Of a stretch of DNA of 64,000 nucleotides, positions 11,821 through 22,779 are shown in pieces. Location of the stretch: assembly GCA_903813345.2 (NCBI GenBank), contig CAIIXF020000005.1:35651375-35715374 (forward strand), in the 5' to 3' direction. Position 1 is the stretch's first letter. Every line of letters begins with the position of its first letter. A program made the translations under genes and the position numbers. Source of the DNA: Owenia fusiformis. Taxonomy: Eukaryota; Annelida; Polychaeta; Sabellida; Oweniidae. The notes under the pieces are model-generated. The model did not search any database. It worked only from the letters and a program-made list of their open reading frames with translations, and had not been told where the DNA came from.

Positions 11821-12466
11821 CAGGGTGTCCCGAAAGTATGGCCCCCCCCCCCTAGGCAGACATATTCCAGTGTCCTCATAGTATGTGTCATATATCATTT
11901 TAAAGCTTATTCAAAGTTACATTGATTTGCCAAGTATCATGGTTTAACTTCCAAATGGGAAAAAGTTACAGTCATTTTAAAAGTTAGTGTTTTGTCAAAA
12001 TAAAGTTCAATTTTACACCACATAACTAGTCAATGTGTCCCCCCTTGGCCATGTTAACAGCAGCTATTATTTTCAGATATGACCTTAAAAGCCCTTCAAA
12101 TAGGGGTGTGGGATTTTATAACCCTCTTAAAACCTGTTAAGGGACTTTAGAAGAGCCTCCTTAGAGTTTCTACCCTCACCATTCTCTTTTTCCAACTCAA
12201 TATCCCTCCGACCCGAAAAGAATTGCTGCTGTTAAGATGGCCCGGGAGGACACATTGACTAGTGATTTGGTGTAAAATTGAACTTAATTTTGACCAAACA
12301 CTAAATTTTCAAATGCCTGTATTTTGTTCACATTTGAGAGTTGAACCATGATACTTGGCGAATCAATGTAACTTTGGATCAGCTTTCAAATGATATATAA
12401 CACATACTATGACGACACTGGTATATGTCTGCCTAGGGGGGGGGCCCATACTTTCGGGACACCCTG
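11821..12466. mobile_element. Palindromic MITE, TA-flanked
   Basis: The ends CAGGGTGTCCCGAAAGTATG and their reverse complement are flanked by TA at 11819-11820 and 12467-12468. The arms stay complementary for about 260 bases each side around a spacer of about 120 bases. A TA duplication suggests a Tc1/mariner-type non-autonomous element. A lone end of the same family (acaccctgtata) occurs near 42250-42262. Confidence 0.75.
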
Positions 12467-12499
12467 TATATTATATTATTGTATTATATTATATAATAT

Positions 12500-12690
12500 C
12501 ACTGGCGGATCCAGAAGCTAACAAGGGCGGGGGAACATTTTAAATCGAGCGGAAAATATTTTGGGCCCCTAAATCCCCAAATTCTGAAAACAAAAGGCCC
12601 AAAGACCAAGTAATGCTCAAAAAGGCCCCACTTATTGAGGCCCTACAAAAATGTTGGGCCCATTTTTTCTGCCTCCCCCCCTCCCCAATT
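12500..12690. repeat. Decayed repeat fragment
   Basis: Begins cactggcggatccag and contains aggccc-rich sequence (aaaggcccaaa, gctcaaaaaggcccc). It resembles, in the opposite orientation, the interior of the element at 27380-28222. Confidence 0.4.
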
Positions 12691-12827
12691 AGTATATAAT
12701 TAATACAGTTAGTATATCCTAATCAAATTCTGATCAATCCAAATAAACGATTTGGTTTAAAGGATAATAGACAAGTTTTACAGAAAGATTTTAGGATGGA
12801 AAATCCAAAATGGCCAATCAACATTTA

Positions 12828-12975
12828 CTAATGCCTTGGTCACATTTGCTCCGATTTTCACTACGGCGGCCGGTCGATTGAGTATTTTGTTCAAAATTGA
12901 ATACAATATTGGGCAAAACACTCGATCGGTCGGGCGCCGGCCGATGGATCGGAGCAAATGTGACCCAGGCATTAG
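12828..12975. mobile_element. 148-bp palindromic MITE
   Basis: CTAATGCCTTGGTCACATTT at the left is mirrored by the reverse complement at the right. The interior pairs through gctccgat and cggccg segments, so almost the whole element can fold on itself. It lies about 20 bases left of the 5,158-bp element. Confidence 0.7.
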
Positions 12976-12996
12976 AATGACCAAAACCAGCCAGGA

Positions 12997-15900
12997 CAGG
13001 GGCGTAGGAAGGTGTAAATTCAACACTACGCCAAAAAAACGCCAAAAATTTGAAACAATTGTGTCAAATCTTCTTTATCAAAACGCCTATTTTATTGTCA
13101 TTTTATGGCAATAGAGATTTTAAGCTTGCAATGTTTTCACAACCTAAATGTGAACGGAACTAGTTAAGCGATGTATTTGTATGGGCGATTTGGCATACGT
13201 ATAGGTTGGCGTTTCGATTTTATATGCAAGCTTAATATCCCTGATACCCTCTTTAATGTGCTTAAAATGTTCGAATGATTTTCATCATTTAATATCACCA
13301 TGGAAAGCCGATCTTTTAAATCTCGACACAAATCATTCTCACTTTTCTTATGTCTCGAACGATAAAGACGATCGATTTCCAAATAACAATGAGAGATTTG
13401 TAATCATTTTCGAATAATTGAATTGAGATATATATTATTGTCTGATTCCATCGTGTATAGTACCGTGCAATACGACACGTACCAGATTAAAGAATCTAGC
13501 TTGATCAATTGATTTAAAGAAACGCATTCGTGATCAATGATACAATTAATCCTAATGTCTGCAACCTTTTTTATAACACTAGTTCGCAAGACCAAATAAA
13601 CCTCCCATCACAAAGGTCAAATCGAAGTCAGCGTGACTTAGGGGGTGCCAAAAATTTTATATTTCATAAAAACAATAATCTATTATCTTTCAAATGAAAT
13701 AAAAATCTAGGTAATAGCTTTTCTAGAACTGAAATCAATGGAACGCGTAATTGAATAATCAACATTTTCAAGTTATTTTTGTCTTTAATAGCGGGATCAG
13801 ATGTCCAGATATAACCCCTTTTTTGTTCGGCTTTTTCAGGAAAGCAACAAACTTGGCACATTTGTAGAAACATATGATTTGAGTGGAAAATGATTTCAGG
13901 GCAAGTGGTTGGGGGTGGTCTTCATGGATTTTTTTACCTCTGACCCCCACCCCTATCAGGTGAGGAGGGGTAAATTATAAAAAATAAATAAAAATGGTTT
14001 CAAAGTATTTTTGTTTAAATGACTTCATTTGGTGATTGCTTTGAGCCTTGAAATGATGTAAAACTCATTTTAGAAGTGGTATTTAGTGAGGAAAATACAT
14101 TTTAACCCAATTATCCAGGAGAAATTCATTATTTAAAGGGCCAAATATGGGACGTCCATTACTGTATTTCAAGAATGTGATGACTAATAGTCTTAAAAAA
14201 ATTCACAGTAATAGAAGTATAAGTGTTTATTGCAGATAGAAAATATTGCTTTGGTAGCTGATGTATTCTCAGAGAAAAAAATTATCAAAATTTCAATTTT
14301 TTGGTGCATTTGGCTCAGGGGTAACCTTAAAAAAAAAATTAAATGAGCTTGAAATGGTGTATATAATCTTGTTTTGTCATAACATTTCTAAGGAGGTGGA
14401 AAAATGATCAGATTTTGATTTAGCTTTTGACTGGTTATAGGTGGCCTCATTTTACCATAATAATTTTCAAGATATGTCACATTTGCAACTCAAATAAGCT
14501 CAAAATGGCATTTTGTCATATTCATATGTTCATATATGCATACTGAGATATAAAGTGATAAATCAATGAAGTATTATATAAAGATATAAGGTTTAAGAAC
14601 ACTTGCATCACCTCTGGGTACACCTTCCATTCCTCCAAATCAGATGATTTAGAGTAGTAGTTAAATGCAGATGTGACATCGCATAGAATGATTGAATGAA
14701 AAATGGGGAGGACTAAACTTTGGTCATGGCCAATTGATCTTGCAATATCATGCACAGATAGTTATTGAATGGATTTTCTTTTACCAAATGCAATCCAAGA
14801 TGTAGTGGGGACAAGAGGGAGCTGTCCTCCTTCCAGGCATCAACACTGAAACCCTCAAGAACATGGCAAGATGATAGTGACCAAGTAATGCAATGTCTTA
14901 GGTGCCATCAAGGACATTTCTCCATACCAGAGACTGCTTCAATCATTGCTTAACAGTTGATTTTGATGTGGTTTATCCAAATTATCCTGGTGGCAACTTG
15001 TGCTGAAAAACTGAAAATGTAATTTTGGATTGCATATGGTAAGGGGAAATCCTTCCAATACCTACCTGCCCACAATATTACAAGACCACTTGGCCATGAC
15101 CAAAGTTTAGCCCTCCCAATTTTTCATGCAATCACTGGATTTGATATGTCACCTTTGCATTCTACTACTTCTCTAAATCATCTGATTTGAAGGAATGGAA
15201 GGTGTATACCCAGAGCTATTGCAGTTGTTTTTAAACTTTGAATCTTTTTTTTAGAAACATTGCAGTTGTAGAGTCATTTGTTATTCTGATGCATTCTAAC
15301 CCACAGTTTCTATCACCACATGAATGTGGTTGGACTACTCCCACTGCTGTTACTGAGGCCACAACATATGAAAATGTAGGTCCTATGAGGCGGATATCTG
15401 TATAATAACAAAAGATGTTGCATCCGAGGCATGCAAAAAACTTGTTTGATGTTTACAAGGAGTGTTGAGGGAACATATGCAAATGTTTGAAATCATCTCA
15501 TTTGCTCTGGGCTATGTAGCCGTAGGGGAGACTGTCAGAATCTATAAATCCTGACCTGTTTTGATTATGTTTTATGGATTTGGATTATATTTTTAAATGA
15601 TTATACACAGAATCTTAACAATGCTACTACTCAGTATAAACTGGACTGTCAAACATTTTCAAATCTTAGAAAAGAGCTCGATAAAACTATAGTACAGTAT
15701 TGAGCTACTGGTACTAAAAAGGAATAAATGGATGTTGTGATTCTTTATATAAATAAATAAATAAATGGATGTTGAGATTTTTTATAATTTTTTTAATCAT
15801 TATTTCTTATTTCAGAAGGAATAAATGGCAAAACTTGACTATAATCAACATTTTGAGCTCGTTTGAGTAACAAGTGTGACATATCTTTATTTAAATTATT

Positions 15901-18154
15901 ACGGTAAAATGGCATCAAACGCTAAGGCCGTAAGAATTAGTTTCTTTGTTTTGCGTCCCCTTGCTTGCATGATTTTGAGTAAATCAGAAAAAAGCAAACA
16001 CATCCATAGCAACCACAAGGGTCCGAAAGTAACATCGCATTTCATTCAATCAGAATCAGACGAAATGGCGGATAAATTGATGTGCGTCAAAGTTGACAGT
16101 GTTATTGATTACTTGGGCATACATTGTGTATTTTTTTTTTTTTTTTACCCTTGAATAATACCTATATTTAAATATATTGTATAAATGTATAGATCTGTGT
16201 TTGTATCACTGCAAATTGGTATGTCATTCCTTTTAATGCCCATAAAATGTATACATTTCTCAGCAAACAAGTTTGTGTTTTTTTGAGTTTGTGTTTGTTT
16301 TCCTTGTACCCTTGCATGATTTGGATTTTGCCAGGACGCAAAACAGAGAATCTAATTCTTATGGCCTAATATGAAAATATCATTTTTGAAGTTTCCAAAC
16401 ATTTTTTACATTCCCTAGAAATAGTATATGACAAAAGAAGATTAAAAAACCCTTTAAAGCTCATTTGAGATGCACACGTCTTGTACTTTGAAAATTATTC
16501 AGGTAAAATATGGCTACCCATAGGCCACAATAAGCTAAAATGAAAATTTAGATTTTTAAGAAATGTAAAATCATTTTTCTACATCTAATCAAGGGCAATC
16601 TGATAAAACAAAGCTATATGCACCATTTTGAGCTAATTTGAGATGCATATATTACATATCTTGAAAATTATTAAGGTAAAATATGGTTACCCCTGGCCTT
16701 TTAGAAGCGAAAATGAAAATATGGATTTTTGAAAAATTTCCAATAATTTTTTTACATCTTATTAGGAATAATATGACAAAACAATACTCTATGCATCATT
16801 TTGACCTCATATGAGATGCATACATTGTATATTTTAAAAATTATTAAGGTAAAATAAGGTTACCCCTGAGCTGCATGCACTTAAAAATTGAAATTTCGAG
16901 AATTTTTTTCTCAAAAAATACATGAGCCACCCGTGGTATATTTTCTATCTGTGATAAACACTCAAACCTCTACTACTCTACTATGAATTTTTTCAGGACT
17001 ATCAGACATCACATTCTTGAAATACAGTACTGGATGTTCCGTATTTGGCCCTTTAAACAACGAATTATTCTTAGATAATTGGGTTAAAATGAGTTTTTCT
17101 TGCTACAGACAACTTCTCAATTGGGTTTTACACAATTTCAAGGCTCAAAGCAATCACCAAATGAAGTCATTTAAAGAAAAATACTTTAAAACCATTTTTA
17201 TTTAATTTTAACAATATACCCCTCCCAGTCTGGTAGGGGCGGGGGGTCAGAGGCTAAAAAATCCATGAAGACCACCCCAAATCACTTGCCCTGAAATCAT
17301 TTTTTACTCAGATCATATGATTCTACAACTGTGCCAAGTTTGTTGCTTTCCTGAAAAAGCCGAACAAAAAAAGGACATCTGACCCCGCTATAACATTCAT
17401 ATTTCAAGAAGTACTACCAATAACAATAGGTGATTTAGTAAGAAAATAGATAATTGCTGACTTAACTATAAGTTCTGTCTATGATTTTGCCTAGCAAAGG
17501 AATATAAATCGATATAGTGAAATTGAAAAATTGGGGGTAGGGGAGAATAAAAAATATACATCTAATTTAAAGAGGTTCATCATTATAATTAAACGATACC
17601 ACAGTTTGCATAAGCATTACGGAACATGCGCAAAAAAATGCAAAGGTATTCATCAAGTAGTTTTTAAAAAAGAAACTGTTTTTCTCTCGTGAAGAGAACG
17701 AGAATCACGAATATTTGGCGAAATTTTATTTTAGTTTTAAAATCCATAAGATAGTCAGTCAATAGTGACTCGATTTTCATGAAATAAAGCATGTTGGTAA
17801 GAGAATTCAATCCGTTAATTGATTATTTGCCAAACGGAGCAATAATGATTACTTTGCATTTTCTACAGTATTAGAATTGTAGAAACAAGGTATTAACTTT
17901 CAATATTTTATTCTTTGGCCAAGGTTAGAAAAATAACAGAGGCACAAAAAACATGCAAAAGAGTACTATTAAAAAATCGAGCATATCATATGGTATCCAC
18001 AAACATTTCTTTAGGCTAGTGTGCTCGAGATTACTTTTGCACAATACAATAAGAAAATATGAACAAAGAACATAGGTAAATTAATAAGCCTTTTTATTCT
18101 CACTTTTCAACACTACGCACTGGCGTTTTGGCGTACATTGTTCCTACGCCACTG
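12997..18154. mobile_element. 5,158-bp foldback-type element, copy 1
   Basis: The ends are CAGGGGCGTAGGAA and (reverse complement) CAGTGGCGTAGGAACA. Copy 2 at 36148-41305 is its reverse complement. Paired positions sum to 54302 at both ends and at every landmark checked, including a 16-base T run, so no indel separates the copies. The interior is itself a foldback: 13780-14500 pairs with 16840-17400, and 14600-14800 pairs with 15010-15220. Around 16390-16920 lie three direct units of about 175 bases. No open frame exceeds 92 codons and no transposase is recognisable. The flanks (ccagga / caggtc) show no clear target duplication. Confidence 0.85.
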
Positions 18155-18830
18155 CAGGTCTAGAACTTTATAACATGAACCATTCTAAATCTCAGCTCAA
18201 TCCATCATAGGGTTTGGCTTGAAATAAGTAGATAGCTTTACAGCCCAGATTTGGGGATAGAAAATTTCAAATGGCTACCTTAGTATTTATCAAGCAAACT
18301 CAAATTCTTCGATTTTCCAAAATATTTCACTTATTGTAAATAGGCCCAAGTATAGTTCTTATGTCACTGCTCTAAGTGGTGACATATTGTTATCTTTTCC
18401 AACTTCTTTGTGGATGGTGGTTGCTGTTCGGCGGACGGCGTCTGCAACAAATGGCATGTAGTGACATTAGCATATGCTGTTAAATGAATGCTGTGAGGAG
18501 AGTAGGTTTGGAGGCCATTTAATGTTCGTCGACGCAAAAACGCAACAATGAAGATATATGCCGTTTCCACTCGGAAATCACTCTGAATATCTCTCTGCAG
18601 CCGGTTTCTCCAAGGTAAATGAGCGTCGAAGGAATCCTACAGAAGGGTGTACACTCAAGTTCCAGCAAAACCCACAACCTTCGGGGATCTTGAAGTCCAT
18701 AACCACTAAAGCCATTGGCGATATGACTCCTTTCGGGATAATCACATCTGAGGTGCCTACTGAACTGTCTTTGCCATAGCAATTGGCCAATAATACTTCT
18801 ACAACATTTTCTATTGAATCAGTATATTAC
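18155..18830. other. Intergenic; overlapping open frames of unknown origin at 18519-18790
   Basis: A less AT-rich island at 18558-18790 is open on both strands (73 codons plus, 87 and 70 codons minus). No frame has a family motif I recognise, and there are no convincing splice sites. It may be a decayed exon or transposon piece. The rest holds nothing recognised. Confidence 0.3.
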
Positions 18831-19930
18831 TTGAAAAATGAAAACACAATTATCATTATTAGAGTACTATAGGTCTGTGATTAGTTATTCAGGTTTTTTT
18901 AGGGGCTTAGCAAAATTATCTAACATGACCGGATCTTGGTCAAATTTCATACTTATGATGTATGGAAGATTTGTGACAAATTTTATTTGTTGTTGCTATG
19001 GTAACTATGTCCCTCTTGTTGCCATAGCAACGGTAATTTCAGCTGGTAAAGTCTACTGTAGACGCCCAAGATTACCATATTACTAAAATCTGACATCATA
19101 ATTGGACTCAGCAGGTCAAATTTACCTGAAATTGAAATTTTCATGAAAAAATTCAGATTTTATATAAAGATAGAGCAGTTTATTTCTTACTATGCAGGTT
19201 TGTAAGGACCCATCTAAAAAACTCAAATTTAGCAGTTTTTTGAAAATTAATAGAAATTAAATAGATAAATAAGTGTTGTGCAACAGTATCAAATATTGTC
19301 AAATCTTCATCACTTTACATAACAACGATGTAGGATAACCTCCTAATATTTCTTTATGGTTGTTGCTATGATAACTATGTCCACCTTGTTGCCATAGCAA
19401 CAGCAGTTTCAGTTGGTTTGGTCAACTGTAGACCTCTTGGATTATGTTATTTTTAAAATCTGACACTGTTTTTTGACTCAGCAGGTCATTTATACCTTGT
19501 ATTGAAGTTTTCATAAAAATATTCACATTTTAGGAAAAGATACAGCATGTTATATCTTATTATGCAGGTTTTTAAGGTATCATATAAAAATATCAAAAGT
19601 GATTTTTAGAAAACAAAAACTAAATTCATTAATTGATAAAAAGTTGAGCAATAGTATCATGCATTGTCTAATTTGATTCACTTTTTAGACCAATGACGTT
19701 TGATAACATTCTAATATTTTTATTTGGCCATTTCTATGGTAACTATGTCCACTTCGTTGCCATAGCAACGACTGATTTAGTTGCCTTTGTCAACTGAAGA
19801 CCTTCTGAATTGACACCATTTTTGGACTCAGCATGTCATTTTTTATATATCACTGAGATGTTATGAACATATTTAGATTTTACAAAATTATATTACATGT
19901 TACTGTTTACTATGCAGGTTGGTATGTAGG
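18831..19930. repeat. Tandem array, three ~369-bp units with paired X-box-like motifs
   Basis: Three diverged direct units are marked by gccatagcaac at 19021, 19391 and 19759 (spacing 370 and 368), ggactcagca/gactcagcaggtca, and actatgcaggttgtaag-like segments. Each unit carries two RFX-type X-boxes, GTTGCTATGGTAAC (or a close variant) and GTTGCCATAGCAAC, always 12 bases apart. Confidence 0.8.
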
Positions 19931-20352
19931 AAATAAGGATCTCTCTCAATACCTGAATACATTAATGACTTTAGAGAAAAAATAATGAATTTACTGGTAT
20001 ACGCACCCTATATAGACAGATCGCTTGAAATTATATAATTATGATGTGAGACTCAACATCCAGCAGGAGACTAGAAACATTTTATGAGAGATGTGTCAAT
20101 TGGTTTTTCCTGCTTGATAAATGGTAGTCGCATTTAAGTATCTGAAAAACATAACGTTTTGATATTTCAAGGTAACCACCATGCAGCCGTTTGAAAATTG
20201 ATTCTACGGCGATTGAAATAATGTACATGTCAGTAGCAGAATGTTTGTAGATTTCTTTGAAAAACTAGCAAATATACATGTACATGTACATTATAACATA
20301 TGGAAAGGATGGGTATCGATATGGTAACTTTTTGAACACACGTTTCTCTTAT

Positions 20353-20843
20353 AGAGATCGGGTCTCCTAAAAACCAAATTAGAGTAACCCCCTGATTTTT
20401 TCGTGTTATTTGATTTAAAACAAGTCTATTTATCAACTTATCAATTTTGAGGCTTGAATTAATTCGATGATTGTTCCTAGCCTTGAATTTCCACTTACAT
20501 CAATAGAAATTCAAATGTAAATTTAAAAAGCCCGCTCAAATTTGTTCCAGTCTGATTGGCTTTTTCTTTCAGATTATTTTGGCTCAGAGAAGCCATTTTT
20601 ATTACTTCTAAGGGGTTACAATACAGATAAATCCCCAAAAAACATAGTATTCTGTTTTCGACTTATTGTGTTCAATTCTGACGGTTGTTCTTTTGGTTGT
20701 CCTGTTGATATCCTCAATATATTGGTGATATCGTGCTTATAATTTGGTCTCAAGATATATCAAGGTATATATGATGTTTTATGAGCAATTATATTGGGAT
20801 ATTACTGATTGTCCAGAATAGAAATCTGGACGACTCAATCTCT
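20353..20843. mobile_element. TTAA-type element, second copy (uninterrupted, opposite orientation)
   Basis: This is the reverse complement of 6639-6714 joined to 7601-8034, and so it lacks the 881-bp nested element. The ends are AGAGATCGGG and CAATCTCT. The flanking bases TTAT and TTCA look like decayed TTAA. Confidence 0.75.
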
Positions 20844-21065
20844 TTCAACATGTCATCAAACAATTCTGAAAATTTTACAAATTGTCAATTAAATGGTCAT
20901 CTTTTGACTGGTAACAATATAATTTGAAACAAATATATGAACTTTTCTCTATATTGTTTTAGAAAACACATCAGACACTTCTTTTGCTCTTGGTATCATA
21001 CGTTCGGAATGAAATGAAACATCTATCCGAACCTCATTGGAACAAAATTACATAAACACAGCGTG

Positions 21066-21252
21066 TATAGGTCTCTCAATATTGTAATTGTACAAAGGTA
21101 AGTTTGGTTGATTAAAAAAGTATATTTAATGAAATAAAAGCTTTATCTTAATTTTTTCTAGTTTGGAGGTTTTTGTTTTAATTTTTTGAATACTTTTTCT
21201 GAAATCAACCAAAATTTCGTTTGTATAACCATAATATTGAGAGGTCCAAGAA
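21066..21252. repeat. Short hairpin-forming repeat
   Basis: ggtctctcaatattgtaat and the inverted cataatattgagaggtcc are the outer parts of about 50-base imperfect arms (inner parts: ggtttggttgatt / aatcaaccaaa). The arms surround an AT-rich loop. MITE-like. Confidence 0.6.
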
Positions 21253-22690
21253 AATGTTGTATTTGCAATTTTGTTCCAACAAGCTGAATTTTTTCGCATT
21301 AAATTGTTGTCAACCAGTCAACAGTCATAAAGGACCGTGTTTTTACAGAATGTTTTCAATAATTGGTTTAAGAGAAAAACATTGTTGAATTCAAGCCCAT
21401 GACCGTATCGATACCAATCCTTTTCAAAACAATAAATCTTATTTACGTGTATAAAAGAGCAATGCTCATACATATCCAATAACTGATCCAAATTCGCCGA
21501 GTTCCATTAATATTAGTTGGTATCAACAAGGGCTTTCAACTAGACTATAAATTAATATTTGAAACACAGACATAACTCGAATTTAGTATCAGATTAATAC
21601 GTGATACCATGGACTTTCAATTACTAAGGGTAGGCAACTTCCCATATTTCATACATAAGCATTGCATTTGGGTTTTCAAAATTGGAAAATGTACACATTC
21701 CAAGAAAATCTTAAAGTGTACTTTTTATGGATGATTTAAAGAAATAACTCAAAAATAAAAACATGATTATCTACATACATGTTGATAATTTAATAAAAAT
21801 GGAATTCATCAATAATTATGACAACACAGAAAATGAACATTCTCCCAAAAATTATGTTTTTATTGGAATGTGTTCTTGAATAATTACCCACAATTAAATA
21901 CTCAAAGAGAACATCTTAATACCTCTTATTCTTTTTTGTTTACTTTTACATGAGATTGATTATATTTTATGCTTTAATCATAGTGGAAATAGATTAATAT
22001 TCAAAATAATACTAAGACATACAATTATCTAATAATTTTGAATACCATAAAGCGAAGCATGGCATTGCTCATTTGAAGGTAATTGAAAGCCGATGGTGAT
22101 ACCTAGTCTACTTCACCCTTTATATTGGGCATCATTGTTAATTCGAGGCTATATATTATTGAAAAAAACGGGCCTTAAATTTTAAATTTTGGGTTTTATG
22201 GGACCAATTTTTTTTATCATAGCCTACGGAATAATGGATGTGCCCCCCTCCCTCTAACTTTTCGGGTTACTGTACTAGCCCATCTGGACAATGGGTTTTT
22301 GCCTAGTAAAGTAAAGCACAGGCACCGAAACAGAAATTAAAATTGACATTGAAATGAAAATCCATCATTTCTTATTCTCTATTCCAGTTTCAAGGAGAAT
22401 GGGAGTTGAGGTGATTTTCTCAGTTTTCGGGATCGGAAAGAGCTGAGTTGAATCAGAATCAAGAAACTACATTGGAAACTACATTAGGCTACATGTATTA
22501 ATTAAATAGTGACAAGGTTCTTAATTTAGGTGGACATAAGGTATAACAGCCCTCCCCCCCCCCCAAACAAACATACAATTGAATACACCTTGAAGGTATA
22601 TTAATACATGTAGCTCTATTCAGTATTGGGCCCCACTATCACGACTATCTACAATATTGCCCTATTAATTCGTGAATCTAGCGTTGCAAT
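21253..22690. other. Intergenic, nothing recognised apart from a C run
   Basis: AT-rich sequence upstream of the MIC60 gene. There is a poly-C tract near 22551-22564. No open frame or family repeat that I can support. Confidence 0.4.
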
Positions 22691-22743
22691 CTTCACTTCC
22701 TGCCTGATGACCTTGACCGCCATTTTTATTTGAAAGACCGGCG
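22691..22743 (+). promoter_or_regulatory. MIC60 proximal promoter/5' UTR with ETS-like and YY1-like motifs
   Basis: ACTTCCTG at 22695-22702 matches an ETS/GABP site. CCGCCATTTT at 22717-22726 is the reverse of AAAATGGCGG, a YY1 site. Both lie within 50 bases of the start codon. This pair is common at promoters of nuclear genes for mitochondrial proteins. The function here is inferred from the motifs. Confidence 0.45.
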
Positions 22744-22779
22744 ATGTTGCGAGTAACAAAATCAGCTGTCAAACTTCGT
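22744..22779 (+). CDS. IMMT: MIC60 exon 1: mitochondrial presequence
   Basis: Encodes MLRVTKSAVKLR, an amphipathic basic, acid-free stretch of the kind used for mitochondrial import, and ends at a consensus gtaagt donor in phase 0. It is too short to stand out as an open frame. It was chosen because human MIC60 also begins MLR and because the promoter motifs lie directly upstream. Confidence 0.75.

Noticed and set aside
13164-17205. Small open frames in the 5,158-bp element (also at 37097-41138)
   Set aside because: They are short, lack motifs and splice context, and their identity in the two copies simply follows from the identity of the repeats.
18519-18790. Overlapping open frames considered as a cytochrome P450 fragment because of an IPKG segment
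   Set aside because: The residues after IPKG do not follow the P450 pattern and no heme-binding motif is present.
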